From positions 496,001-560,000 of the forward strand of contig CAVWJW010000002.1 of NCBI GenBank assembly GCA_963755335.1: 64,000 nucleotides of DNA. Reading direction: 5' to 3'. This DNA is from UBA10649 sp963755335 (GTDB lineage Bacteria; Actinomycetota; Actinomycetes; S36-B12). The notes beneath the pieces were generated by a model. It saw nothing but the letters and a program-made list of their open reading frames with translations. It searched no databases and was not told the origin of the DNA. A program made the translations under genes and the position numbers. Positions 18,401-27,908 of this stretch are shown here, one piece after another (the first letter of the stretch is position 1; each line of letters opens with the position of its first letter).

Positions 18401-20394
18401 CCAGGACGCCGAACTCCTCGAGACGCTGCAGGACCGCTTCGAGTTCATGACGCAACTGCCGAACACGCCGAAGCGGTTCTACGAAGGCTCGACGGGTCTC
18501 GACGGCGACCTCAAGCGCCTGCTCCTCGACCGCCCCAACTTCTACGCCACGGCCGGCGGTCACGGTGGCTGCCGCGGCTGCGGTGAGGTCACCGCGATCC
18601 GCCTGGTGATGGCGACCAGCCACGCGCTCGGCGATGGCCGACGCCGGGCGCACCTGCGCGCGCTCGACACGCTCGTCGGGCAGCTGCAGGAGAAGCGCGC
18701 CGGACTCGAACCGGGCGACGTCGAGCGACGGGCACGGATCTCGTCGCTCATCTCGACCCTCGAGACCCGCCTGTACCTGTACGAGGGCGGGCCGACCGGC
18801 AACGGCCCCGCCTCGACCGTCATCGCCAACGCCACCGGATGCAGCAGCGTGTACGCGTCGACGATGCCGTTCAACTCCTACCTCGACCCGTGGGTGAACA
18901 GCCTGTTCCAGGATTCCCAGCCGCTGGCCAAGGGCATCTTCGAGGGCATCTCCGCCCAGGTCGTCTCCGACGTGAAGGCGCTGCGCGCCGCTCGACTCGA
19001 GCTTGACGACGCTTACGACCCCGCCGTCCACGAGCGCGAGTTCCGCATGCTCTCGTGGTCGGAGTTCACGCCCGAAGAACTGGACCTGCTGCCGACTGTC
19101 CTCACCATCGGCGGTGACGGAGCCAGCTACGACATCGGCTTCGGCGCGATGTCGCGCGTCCTGGCCAGCGACACCCCGATCAAGGTGCTCGTCCTGGACT
19201 CCGGCGCGTACTCGAACACCGGAGGCCAGGCGTCCACGTCCAGCTTCACGGCGCAGGACTCCGACCTGGCACGCTTCGGCGCCAGCCACGATGGCAAGCA
19301 CGAGGGGCGCAAGGAACTCGGCCTGATCGCGTCGTTCCACCCGCATGTATTCGCCTGCGCCACCAGCACGGCGATGCACGGGCACTTCCTGCAGAGCACC
19401 ATGCGCCTGCTCGAGTACCCCGCGCCCGCGGTCATGGACGTCTACACGCCCTGCGGCGGCGAGCAGGGGATCTCCGAGTCCTCATCGAACGCGCGCGCAC
19501 GCCTCGCCGTCGAGAGCCGCATGCATCCGCTCTTCGTTCACGACCCGCGCCAAGGCTCGACCCTGCATGACTGGTTCTCGCTCGAGGGCAACCCCGACAT
19601 CGACAAGACGTGGACCTCCAGCACGCTGGAGTACCTCGACGGCGACGACAACCTCCAGCTCCTTAGTACCCCGCTCACGCCTGCGGAGTTCGCGCTGGGT
19701 GAGGTGCGGTTCAAGAAGCAGTTCCGTCGCCTGGCAGCCGAGCTCGAGGAGAACGCGCTGCCGATCCACGAGTACGTCGAGCTGCCCCGTCCGCAACGGG
19801 AGGGCCGGATCCCGTTCGTCTACGCGACGGACGAGGACCGGCACCTGATCAAGGTGTCGTGCTCGGAGGGCATCGTGTCTCTCGTCGAGGACCGGCGCCG
19901 CTACTGGCAGACCCTCCAGTACCTCTCCGGCGTGCATGAGGCCCAGCTCACCGCGCTGCACCGTTCGGACATCGACGACCTGAAGGCTCTGTACGACCAG
20001 GCGACCCAGGAGCGGGAGCGCTCGCTCGACGACATCGCGCGAGCCATGTCCGAGCTGGCCACGTCGAGCAAGGCGCCTGCCGGACCTGGCTTCGGCGGCC
20101 GCTCCTACCGGCGGACCGTCAGCGACTACCCCAGCCCCCGCAGCCTCGGCGGTCGGCTTAGTCGACCGACCCGTGTGGCTCGATCCCGCGGACATCGCCC
20201 TGTGCAATGACTGCGGCACGTGCTACCAGGAGCTGCCGCAGCTGTTCGAGAAGACGACGATGATCATCGACGGCGAGGCTCGTCAGGTCGCCCAGATGAT
20301 CCCCGGCGCCCTCGAATCGGTGGAGATCACCGCCGAGATGGAGAGACGGATCGATCGCGTCCGCAAGACGTGCGATGCGGAGATCATTCGATGA
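15402..20394 (+). CDS. nifJ: NifJ-type pyruvate:ferredoxin/flavodoxin oxidoreductase, extra-long (frameshifted near C-terminus)
   Basis: Oxidises pyruvate or a related 2-oxoacid with CoA to acyl-CoA and CO2, reducing a low-potential carrier. Domain order: alpha (GYPITPSTEISELYE, EGEHSAQSGALGAALTG), gamma (SVGGYGTIATGKLL, about 550-770), a ferredoxin-like part with CTGCMECALVCP near 849 and CTGCLECIEVCG near 980, then the thiamine diphosphate domain with GGCRGCGEVT (about 1057), TGCSSVYAS and GDGASYDIGFG (about 1237). The first frame gives 1602 residues (stop 20210) with a non-coding-like Arg-rich tail. Shifting one base near 20085 gives an Ala/Pro/Thr linker and a tail with CNDCGTC, ending at 20394, about 1663 residues. 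Classic NifJ is near 1170-1200. The repaired stop overlaps the next ATG (ATGA). Confidence 0.85.
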
Positions 20395-23135
20395 CGACAT
20401 CGGAGACGGTGGAGTCGTTCGACCATCAGCTGGACCTCCTCAAGCGACGGCTGACGACCGAGCCGCGGGCCTTCCGCGACCTGTTCATCTCCGATGGCAT
20501 GTCCGCGGTGGCGTGGGAGTTCCAGCAGCCCGAGCTCGGCGCAGACTTCGTGCACATGCTCTGGTCGATGCTGCTGCGCGACGACGACAGCAGCACGGTA
20601 CTCATGCGATTCGTGTGGGACCTCCCGCTCGGCATGAAGCGCAAGTTCGTCCGCGGGATCGACGTCCACCTGCGGGACCGCTATCCGATGTTCGCCGGGC
20701 TGTCGGACGACTGGCCCATGAACAACGGGATCCCGCCGTACATCCGTGACTCCGAAGCGCGATCGCATGACTTCGGGCTCGTGAACCAGGGCTACCTGGG
20801 GTACATGGAGCTCGACTACACGCCGCGCGAGATCGACCTGCTCGTGTGGCTCGAGGTGCTGCGCGACAAGCAGTGCGAGGAGAAGCCGTGCGAACTGGGC
20901 GTGTTCCTCGCCGACCACCGCGAGCCCAAGGGAGGCTGCCCGGTCTCCATCCACATCCCGCAGGTGATCGACCTGATCGGCAAGGGCGACTTCAGGGGCG
21001 CACTGGAGCTGATGGAGGCAAGCAACCCGCTGCCCGATGTCACCGGCAGGGTCTGCCCGCAGGAGCTGCAGTGCCAGGGAGTGTGCCTGCAGAAGCTGCC
21101 GATCGCGATCGGCCAGCTCGAATGGTTCCTGCCGGAGCGCGAGAAGATCGTCAATCCGGAGGCGGCCGCCCGGAAGTTCGCCGGCCTGCGCGATCCATGG
21201 GAGGCGGCAACCCGACCCCCGGTCGCCATCGTCGGCTCGGGCCCGTCCGGCCTGATCAACGCCTACCTGCTGTCGGCCGAGGGGTTCCCGGTCACCGTGT
21301 TCGAGGCGTTCCATGCGCTCGGCGGCGTACTGCGGTACGGCATTCCCGAGTTCCGGCTGCCGAACGAGCTGATCGACGACGTCGTGGCGAAGATCCGGCT
21401 GCTCGGCGGCAAATTCGTCCAGAACTTCGTCGTGGGCAAGACGGCCACGCTGCAGGACCTGCGCGATGCAGGCTTCTACCGCATCTTCGTCGGCACCGGC
21501 GCAGGACTGCCGCGCTTCATGAACATCCCGGGCGAGCATCTGCTGAACGTCATGTCGGCCAACGAGTTCCTCACCCGCGTGAACCTCATGCAGGGCCTGA
21601 GGGCGGACTACGAGACACCGCTGCCGGAGACCGACGGCAAGGACGTCATCGTGATCGGCGGTGGGAACACCGCCATGGATGCGGCCCGCACGGCGCGTCG
21701 GCTCGGCGGCAACGTCACCATCGTCTACCGCCGCACGCAGAAGGAGATGCCGGCTCGCGTCGAGGAGCTCGAGCATGCCCTCGAGGAGGGCATCGCGCTC
21801 CGCGTTCTCCGATCCCCGTCCGAGTTCATCGGGAATCCGGAGACCGGCTTCGTCACTGCGGCGACGGTCGACGTCATGGAACTGGGTGAGCCTGATGCGT
21901 CCGGCCGCCGGCGACCCGTGGCCACCGGCGCCACCGAGGTGATCAGGACCGACCTGGTCATCATGGCGCTGGGCAACGACGCCAACCCGATCATCAAGGA
22001 CTCCGAACCGCGACTGCACACCTCGAAGTGGGGAACGATCGACCTCGATCACAAGGGCTCGCAGGAGACGACGCTGAGCGGCGTCTACACCGGTGGCGAC
22101 GCGGCACGTGGTGGGTCTACCGCCATCCTCGCCGCGGGCGACGGCCAGTCGGCAGCGCGGGAGATCCTCGGCGCAGTCGACCTTCCCCCCGAGCAGATTC
22201 GCACCATGGTCGAGAGCGCGCGCGTGTACACCGACCTTGCGACGTCACCGCAGACGATCCTCGCGAAGAGCGACCTCAGCGAGGGGATCTGCGAGTTCAC
22301 CGTGCAGTCGCCCCTCATCGCCCGGTCGGCACGTGCAGGGCAGTTCGTGCGCGTCCTGCCGCGACCCGATGGCGAGCTGATCCCGCTGACGCTCGCCGAC
22401 TGGGACGTCGACGCCGGCACCATCACCCTGGTCGTGCAGGGCATGGGAACGAGCAGCATCGAGATCAACCAGATGTCGGTCGGCGACACGTTCACCGGAA
22501 TCGCGGGCCCGCTCGGACGACCCAGCGACGTCCACCCCACCGAGGCCGGCGAGACAGTCGTCTTCACCGCCGGCGGCCTCGGACTTCCGCCGGCGTTCCC
22601 GATCATGGTGGAGCACCTGAAGGTCGGCAACCACGTCACCCTCATCTCTGGATTCCGCAGTCGCGACCTCATGTTCTGGACCGGGGCGGATGAGAGAGTC
22701 GGGCGCCTGCAGGAGAAATACGGGGACCAGCTCGACGTCGTGTACACGACGAACGACGGCACCTACGGCGTCGCCGGCTTCGTCACCGGTCCACTGGCCG
22801 AGCTGCTGGAGGCGAACAGGGCCGGCGAGCGGCGAACAGTCGCCGAGGTCGTCACCATCGGGCCGCCGTTGATGATGCGAGCCGTCAGTGATCTGTGCGT
22901 CAGTTACGGCACGCCGTGCGTGGCGAGCCTGAACTCGATCATGGTGGACGCCACCGGGATGTGCGGGGCGTGCATGGTCCCCGTCGTCATCGACGGCGTC
23001 GTCGTCCGCAAGCATGCCTGCATCGACGGGCCGGAGATCGATTCGCACATCATCGACTGGGAGAAGTTCCTCCCCCGGTTCGGGCAGTTCCGGTCACAAG
23101 AGCGTAGGAGCATGTCCGAGCACGGACTCGCCTGA
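20391..23135 (+). CDS. Fused NfnB-NfnA-like NAD(P)H/ferredoxin oxidoreductase (GltD-like plus PyrK-like)
   Basis: 914 residues; ATG 20391 overlaps the preceding stop. After an unassigned start of about 160 residues comes a GltD-like N-terminal Fe-S segment (GGCPVSIHIP, GRVCPQELQCQGVC). Next is a GltD-like flavoprotein with FAD motif VAIVGSGPSGL, NAD(P) motif VIVIGGGNTAMDAA and YTGGDAARGG. The C-terminal third is a PyrK/NfnA-like ferredoxin-reductase domain (AGQFVRVLP, FTAGGLGLPPAFP) ending in a [2Fe-2S] site with CGAC and a distal Cys. In Nfn the two parts are separate subunits and bifurcate electrons between NADH, NADPH and ferredoxin. Here they are fused and next to a ferredoxin-reducing enzyme, so electron transfer to NAD(P) is the likely job; bifurcation is inferred. 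Confidence 0.8.
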   Translation: MTTSETVESFDHQLDLLKRRLTTEPRAFRDLFISDGMSAVAWEFQQPELGADFVHMLWSMLLRDDDSSTVLMRFVWDLPLGMKRKFVRGIDVHLRDRYPMFAGLSDDWPMNNGIPPYIRDSEARSHDFGLVNQGYLGYMELDYTPREIDLLVWLEVLRDKQCEEKPCELGVFLADHREPKGGCPVSIHIPQVIDLIGKGDFRGALELMEASNPLPDVTGRVCPQELQCQGVCLQKLPIAIGQLEWFLPEREKIVNPEAAARKFAGLRDPWEAATRPPVAIVGSGPSGLINAYLLSAEGFPVTVFEAFHALGGVLRYGIPEFRLPNELIDDVVAKIRLLGGKFVQNFVVGKTATLQDLRDAGFYRIFVGTGAGLPRFMNIPGEHLLNVMSANEFLTRVNLMQGLRADYETPLPETDGKDVIVIGGGNTAMDAARTARRLGGNVTIVYRRTQKEMPARVEELEHALEEGIALRVLRSPSEFIGNPETGFVTAATVDVMELGEPDASGRRRPVATGATEVIRTDLVIMALGNDANPIIKDSEPRLHTSKWGTIDLDHKGSQETTLSGVYTGGDAARGGSTAILAAGDGQSAAREILGAVDLPPEQIRTMVESARVYTDLATSPQTILAKSDLSEGICEFTVQSPLIARSARAGQFVRVLPRPDGELIPLTLADWDVDAGTITLVVQGMGTSSIEINQMSVGDTFTGIAGPLGRPSDVHPTEAGETVVFTAGGLGLPPAFPIMVEHLKVGNHVTLISGFRSRDLMFWTGADERVGRLQEKYGDQLDVVYTTNDGTYGVAGFVTGPLAELLEANRAGERRTVAEVVTIGPPLMMRAVSDLCVSYGTPCVASLNSIMVDATGMCGACMVPVVIDGVVVRKHACIDGPEIDSHIIDWEKFLPRFGQFRSQERRSMSEHGLA

Positions 23136-23142
23136 GTCCGCG

Positions 23143-24048
23143 TCAGCGCCAGAACTCCCCGAGCTCCTCGGCAAGGGATCGCCCCTGGCTGTGTCCACCG
23201 ATCGCCGCCTGCCGTCGAGTCGACGGGTCCGCCGCGTTGACGTTGAAGACGTCACCCGCGCCGTCATCCGGAAAGACCGTCTCCACGGAGCTGCCGCCGG
23301 CTCGCAGCTCAGACACCTGGGTCGCCAGGTCCATGCCCCACTCCGGCGGCATCCGCGATCGTCCGCCGAACGGCGAGAGCACCACCACCTGTGCGTAGCC
23401 GGCAGCGAGATCGGCGTTCTCGCTGCGTCGGTAACCGCCGTTGATGTACTGGCGCTCGCCGATCCGGAAGGGCCCGCCGAAGCCGTTGCTGGTGCTGGCG
23501 GCAACCGCGTCGACCAGATCGATCCCGCTGCGCCGGTCGAAGAGCACCGGCTCACCGGTCTGCGCGTCGACGGCCACGACGAGAACCGGCTGCTCGGGCC
23601 AGTCATGGCTGGGCAGCCGTGCCGCGACGATCGCGCGCCAGTGGCTCTGCCCCTCGCCGTCGGACGTGTCCATCTGGCGTGCCGCCTCGCCCATCCGCCG
23701 GCGCATGTCGGACGGATCCGCGGCGGAGTTGATGATGGTGTCCGACCACTCCATGTAGTTCGACGCCGCGGGACTCCGGGCACCTCGACGGTCCGATCCG
23801 GCACGGCCGGCTGGTGATGGAGGCATCTCGGCGAGGATGGCTGCATAGAGCTCGGCCGGTCCCGTCCCACTGGTGATCTGCGCCGCGACAGTGGATCCAG
23901 CCGACGTACCGATGATCAGATCCGCCGCAGTGAGGTCCACCCCGACGTCGAGCAGGCCGGCGATGAGACCGAGCTCCCACGCGTTGCCCGCCGCTCCCGC
24001 ACCGGCGAGGACCAATGCCCGACCGGCCGAACGAGGTGGTGCGCTCAT
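23143..24048 (-). CDS. Patatin-like phospholipase family protein
   Basis: 301 residues from ATG 24048 (GTG 24066 would add six). It has the Gly-rich oxyanion loop AGAGAAGNAWELG near residue 16 and the nucleophile elbow GTSAGS with Ser49. Patatins use a Ser-Asp dyad; the Asp normally sits in a D-G-G/A motif late in the fold, but here the matching segment reads YINGGYRRSENAD, so Asn stands at the Asp position. The enzyme may be inactive, use another acid, or be a binding protein. It ends tail to tail with the Nfn-like gene with only seven bases between. Confidence 0.8.
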   Translation of the reverse strand: MSAPPRSAGRALVLAGAGAAGNAWELGLIAGLLDVGVDLTAADLIIGTSAGSTVAAQITSGTGPAELYAAILAEMPPSPAGRAGSDRRGARSPAASNYMEWSDTIINSAADPSDMRRRMGEAARQMDTSDGEGQSHWRAIVAARLPSHDWPEQPVLVVAVDAQTGEPVLFDRRSGIDLVDAVAASTSNGFGGPFRIGERQYINGGYRRSENADLAAGYAQVVVLSPFGGRSRMPPEWGMDLATQVSELRAGGSSVETVFPDDGAGDVFNVNAADPSTRRQAAIGGHSQGRSLAEELGEFWR

Positions 24049-24148
24049 GGATCTCGACGCTAGCACCCCGCATCAGGGTCTTGACGGTCCACTTGTTTTT
24101 TGCAAGTGTTGCTCCCGTCCACGCCGGACCCATCAGAGGGAGACCACC

Positions 24149-24571
24149 ATGACCGCGATGTTCGTCAGCCTGCCGGTGACCGACCTGGAGCGCGCGAAGG
24201 CGTTCTACACGGCGCTCGGGTTCACCATCAACCCGCTCTTCACCGACCACAACGCTGCCTGCGTCGTCGTCGAGGAGGACCACAGCTACTTCATGATCCT
24301 GACGCGCGAGTACTTCCAGACCTTCACCGACCTGCCGATCGGCGACCCGACGGTGAGCCCGTCGTCCGCAGTCGCCATCTTCGTCGACAGCCGTGAGGCC
24401 GTCGACGCGGCTGTCGCCGCCGGTCTCGCCGCGGGCGGCACCGAGCCGCGCCCCGCCTCGGACTACGGCTTCATGTACCAGCGCGGGATCACCGACCCCG
24501 ACGGCAACGTCCTCGAGTTCGGCTGGATGGACCCGATCGCCGCCGCAGCAGGGCCCCGAGGCCGTTCGTGA
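24149..24571 (+). CDS. VOC (glyoxalase/bleomycin-resistance fold) family protein
   Basis: 140 residues from ATG 24149, with AGAGGGAGA as ribosome site. The paired beta-alpha-beta-beta-beta layout of the vicinal oxygen chelate fold is clear: FVSLPVTDLERAKAFYTALGF at the start and GFMYQRGITDPDGNVLEFGWMD at the end. Proteins of this subgroup are often called glyoxalases or extradiol dioxygenases but rarely have known substrates. It lies just ahead of an HxlR-type regulator on the same strand, a pairing that suggests the regulator controls it or both respond to an electrophile. Confidence 0.8.
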   Translation: MTAMFVSLPVTDLERAKAFYTALGFTINPLFTDHNAACVVVEEDHSYFMILTREYFQTFTDLPIGDPTVSPSSAVAIFVDSREAVDAAVAAGLAAGGTEPRPASDYGFMYQRGITDPDGNVLEFGWMDPIAAAAGPRGRS

Positions 24572-24591
24572 GCCAGCAGGCCTGAGGGCCG

Positions 24592-25234
24592 ATGGCCGCA
24601 CGCGACTACGGGCAGTACTGCGGCGTCACCCGCGCCGTCGAGCTCGTCGGCGAGCGCTGGGCGCTGCTCATCGTCCGCGACCTGCTCGTCGGGCCGCGTC
24701 GCTACGGCGAGCTCGCCGCGGGACTCCCGCGCATCCCGAGCAACATCCTGGCGGCGCGGCTCAAGGAACTGCAGGCGGCCGGTGTCATCCGCCGGGTGCC
24801 GCGCTCGCGCGTCATCGTCTACGAGCTGACGCCCTACGGCCGCGAGCTCGAGCCCGTCGTGCTCGCGCTCGGCGCGTGGGGCTTCAAGGCGATGGGCGAT
24901 CCGCGCGAGGAGCAGATCATCACGCCCGACTCGATGACGATGGCCCTGCGCACCGCCTTCCGGCCCCAGGTCGCGGCCGACCTCCCGGCGACCTCCTACG
25001 CGGCGCACCTCGGTCCCGCCGAGCTGCTCATCCGCGTGGACGGCTCCAGCCTCGACGTGACGCGCGGGGACGGGCCGGTCGATCTGGCCTTCGCCGCCGG
25101 TCCGGGCATCCGCCGGCTCATCTCCGGCGAGCTCGCCCCGGATCGCGCGATCGCGACCGGCGTCGTCGAGGTGCTGCACGGTCGTCGGCGACCTGCTCGA
25201 TCGCTTCGCGAGCACGTTCCACCTGGCCGCCTGA
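24592..25234 (+). CDS. HxlR-family transcriptional regulator (frameshifted C-terminus)
   Basis: Winged-helix regulator with the HxlR signature: a single early Cys (QYCGVTRAVELVGERWALLIVRDLL), then RYGELAAGLPRIPSNILAARLKEL and the wing YELTPYGRELEPV. A C-terminal SCP2-like extension follows. Read unshifted, the frame runs to 25302, past the end of the opposite helicase gene, with an Arg-rich tail. Dropping one base near 25183 gives GDLLDRFASTFHLAA and a stop at 25234, about 213 residues. The early Cys could sense thiol-reactive compounds, as in other HxlR proteins. It sits 20 bases after the VOC gene. Confidence 0.8.
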
Positions 25235-25255
25235 TCGCCGCACACTCGATGGCAG

Positions 25256-26923
25256 TCAGCTCATGTCACGGTCGAGTCGGACGGTCACCTTGCGGCCCCT
25301 GATCTTGGCATTCTGAAGGCTCTTGATGACCTTGCGCGCCGCGGGTGACGGCACCTCCACGACGGAGAACATCTCGTGGATGGCGATCGCCCCGATCTCG
25401 CGGCCCTTGAGTCCCGCCTCGCCCGTGATGGCGCCGACGAGGTCGCCCGGGGTGATGCCGGCCTTGCGCCCCAGCGTGACGAAGAGCCTGGTCATAGGCC
25501 CGGTAGGAGCCTCCCGCTTCTTCGTCGGCGCCTTCGACTCGGGCGCCAGTGTCGCGGTGAGATCGTGCTCCGGCTCCTCCGCGGCGCCGCCCACCGTCGC
25601 CTCGTGGACGAGGGTGAACGCGGCGAGGGCGATGTCGGACGCGTCACGGCCGAGAAGCATCTCGTCCACGATCCCGCGGTTCGCATCGAGGCGGTCCTGC
25701 GCCTCGGGGTCGTCGAGGAGAGCCTCCACCGCATCACGGCTGCGCTGCTGTCGCAGCTGTCGAACGTCGGTGACGGTGGGCACCTGCTCGACACGGATCC
25801 GGCCGCCCACCAGCTTCTCGACGGCGGCCAGCATCCGGCGCTCACGCGGTTCGACGAGGCTCAGGGCGACGCCCTCGCGCCCGGCACGCCCAACCCGCCC
25901 GATGCGATGCACGTACGACTCGGCGCTCATCGGCAGGTCGTAGTTGACCACGTGGGACAGCAGGTCGATGTCCAGTCCGCGGGCGGCGACGTCCGTCGCG
26001 ACGAGGAGCTCGGTGGCCCCGGAGCGAAGCCGTCCGAGCACGCGCGTGCGCTGCTCCTGAGTGAGGCCACCGTGAAGGGCTTCGGCCTGGTAGCCGCGCG
26101 CCGTCAGGAGATCCGTCAGATCGTCGACGCCGCCGCGGGTGCGGCAGAACACGATGGCGGCCGTCGGATCCTCGGCATCGAGAAGGCGGCCGAGTGCGGC
26201 GGGCTTGTTCTGCCGCGTCACGACGTAGGCGACCTGGCGCACTCGCGGCACCTCGTCCTGCGCCGCCGGCCGCGACTTGATGGAGATCCGCTGCGGATCG
26301 CGCAGGTGCCGGTCGGCGAGCTTGTCGATCCGCTTGGGCATCGTGGCGGAGAACAGGACGGTCTGCCGGCTCTTCGGCGTCAGGGCGATGATGGACTCGA
26401 TGTCCTCGATGAAGCCCATCTCGAGCATCTCATCGGCCTCATCGAGAACCAGGGTGCGGATGTCATCGAGAACCAGCGCGCCACGACTGCACAGGTCGAG
26501 CGCACGCCCGGGAGTCGCCACCACCACGTCGACGCCTCGACGCAGCGCATCAACCTGATGACGTGCGGGGGCGCCCCCGTAGATCGCGACGAGCCGCGCG
26601 CCGATCTCCTTGCCATACCCGTGAAACGCCTGCGACACCTGGAGGGCCAGCTCCCGAGTGGGCACCAGGACCAGCGAGGACGGCAGTCGGCCGCGGTCAC
26701 CCTCGGGGAGTCGCTCGAGGATCGGCAGCGCGAAGCAGGCGGTCTTGCCGGTGCCGGTCGCTGCCTGTCCGAGCAGGTCCCGGCCGGTGATGAGTACCGG
26801 GATGGCGGCCGACTGGATGGGCGTCGGCTCCTCGTACCCGAGGGCAGTTAACGTCGCGAGCAGCTCCGGACGGACCCCCAGATCGGCGAAGGAGGCGACG
26901 GCACTTTCGCTCTGCGAGGTCAC
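25256..26923 (-). CDS. DEAD-box ATP-dependent RNA helicase
   Basis: 555 residues. All core motifs are present: Q motif (FADLGVRPELLATL to PTPIQ), Walker A AATGTGKT, the PTRELA box, DEAD in VLDEADEML, LFSATMP and the C-terminal RecA motif HRIGRVGRAGR. After an acidic linker with a Lys/Arg-rich patch, the last 75 residues form a DbpA/CsdA-like RNA-binding domain (GDLVGAITGEAGL, IGAIAIHEMFSVVEVP). It unwinds RNA duplexes in ribosome assembly or mRNA turnover, often in cold. Divergent from the gene at 26966, with 42 bases between the starts. Confidence 0.9.
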   Translation of the reverse strand: MTSQSESAVASFADLGVRPELLATLTALGYEEPTPIQSAAIPVLITGRDLLGQAATGTGKTACFALPILERLPEGDRGRLPSSLVLVPTRELALQVSQAFHGYGKEIGARLVAIYGGAPARHQVDALRRGVDVVVATPGRALDLCSRGALVLDDIRTLVLDEADEMLEMGFIEDIESIIALTPKSRQTVLFSATMPKRIDKLADRHLRDPQRISIKSRPAAQDEVPRVRQVAYVVTRQNKPAALGRLLDAEDPTAAIVFCRTRGGVDDLTDLLTARGYQAEALHGGLTQEQRTRVLGRLRSGATELLVATDVAARGLDIDLLSHVVNYDLPMSAESYVHRIGRVGRAGREGVALSLVEPRERRMLAAVEKLVGGRIRVEQVPTVTDVRQLRQQRSRDAVEALLDDPEAQDRLDANRGIVDEMLLGRDASDIALAAFTLVHEATVGGAAEEPEHDLTATLAPESKAPTKKREAPTGPMTRLFVTLGRKAGITPGDLVGAITGEAGLKGREIGAIAIHEMFSVVEVPSPAARKVIKSLQNAKIRGRKVTVRLDRDMS

Positions 26924-26965
26924 TGTGAAACGGTACTCGTACGTTGAACCGAGACAGGAGCAGCC

Positions 26966-27616
26966 ATGACGCGAGTGCGAGTCGACCTCAACATCTCCCT
27001 TGACGGATTCGCTACGACGACCGACCAGACGCCCGAGAATCCGTTCGGCGAGGACTGGTCGCGCCTCACGCAGGCCTACGCCGCTACGCGCACCTTCCGG
27101 TCACGGGTGCTGGGCGACACGTCCGGCGAGGGGACGACGGACGTCGATGACGAGTTCGCGACTCGGTACTTCGAGGGGATCGGCGCCGAGATCATGGGCG
27201 CCGCGATGTTCGGCCTGCATTCCTTCCCCGATGACCCCAACTGGAAGGGGTGGTGGGGTGATGAGCCGCCCTTCGGCGTGCCCGTCTTCGTCCTCACCCA
27301 CACTGCACGCGAATCGATCCCGATGAAGGGCGGCACCACCTTCCACTTCCTGACCGCCTCCCCTGAGGAGGCGCTGGCCAAGGCCAGCGCGGTCGCGGGA
27401 GGCAAGGACGTGCGCATCGGCGGCGGGGCGTCAACGGTCCGCGAGTTCCTCCGCGCCGGGCTGGTGGACGACCTGCACGTGGCGATGGTCCCGATCATTC
27501 TCGGTCGTGGAATCCGGCTCTGGGACGACCTTCGCGGGCTGGAGAACGGCGCTCGCGTCACCTCGGTTGCCGCCGCGAGCGGCGTCACTCACGTGACCTT
27601 CAACCGCGAGAGATAG
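26966..27616 (+). CDS. Dihydrofolate reductase / RibD C-terminal family protein
   Basis: 216 residues from ATG 26966 with an AGGAG site. The fold is that of the RibD reductase domain: VDLNISLDGFATTTDQ at the start, IMGAAMFGLHSF, PVFVLTHT, and the NADPH-binding DVRIGGGASTVREFLRAGLVDDLHVAMVP. Family members reduce small heterocycles but most actinobacterial ones are uncharacterised, and it should not be read as the essential folate enzyme. It is convergent with the MoaD-like gene, with four bases between the stops. Confidence 0.8.
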   Translation: MTRVRVDLNISLDGFATTTDQTPENPFGEDWSRLTQAYAATRTFRSRVLGDTSGEGTTDVDDEFATRYFEGIGAEIMGAAMFGLHSFPDDPNWKGWWGDEPPFGVPVFVLTHTARESIPMKGGTTFHFLTASPEEALAKASAVAGGKDVRIGGGASTVREFLRAGLVDDLHVAMVPIILGRGIRLWDDLRGLENGARVTSVAAASGVTHVTFNRER

Positions 27617-27620
27617 GTCG

Positions 27621-27905
27621 TCAGCCGCCTGCCACCGACCCGGCTACCAGGATGACTGCGTCCGCCGGGACAGGAGTCTGCAGCCCGTTCAGGGCACGCG
27701 ACTCGTCCTCGCCCACGTACACGTTGACGAACCGCCGAACTGCCCCCGTCTCATCGCGCAGCCTGCGCCCCAGTGCCGGATGCAGCGCCTGGATCTGATC
27801 GAGCAGGTCGGCCAGCGACGCGGGCGGCGCGAGGTCGAACGCCAACTCGTGCTGTCCGCCCGCGTCCACGGCGAGCGACTGCGGCAGGCGTACCAGCACC
27901 GTCAT
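27621..27905 (-). CDS. MoaD/ThiS-like sulfur-carrier family protein
   Basis: 94-residue beta-grasp protein ending in SVAGG. The C-terminal Gly-Gly is the hallmark through which MoaD, ThiS and relatives are adenylated and thiocarboxylated. Internal features LADLLDQIQALHPALGRRL and RFVNVYVGEDESR match the family. No activating MoaE or ThiF/MoeB gene is nearby, so its partner must be elsewhere or it has another role. It follows the beta-propeller gene with three bases between, and this small pair appears to be one operon. Confidence 0.8.
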   Translation of the reverse strand: MTVLVRLPQSLAVDAGGQHELAFDLAPPASLADLLDQIQALHPALGRRLRDETGAVRRFVNVYVGEDESRALNGLQTPVPADAVILVAGSVAGG

Positions 27906-27908
27906 GCG

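Noticed and set aside
20173..20394. Separate 73-residue ferredoxin-like gene
   Set aside because: No ribosome site before GTG 20173, starts mid-segment, and the same frame upstream reads as a linker; better explained as the PFOR C-terminus.
15402..20394. Nitrogen-fixation locus suggested by the name nifJ
   Set aside because: No nifHDK or assembly genes are present; NifJ-type PFORs are widespread outside nitrogen fixers.
20283..22052. 589-codon minus-strand frame opposite the Nfn-like gene
   Set aside because: Shadow of a GC-rich gene on the other strand, with no recognisable domain or ribosome site.
25376..26851. 491-codon plus-strand frame opposite the DEAD-box helicase
   Set aside because: The helicase has every conserved motif; the opposite frame has none.
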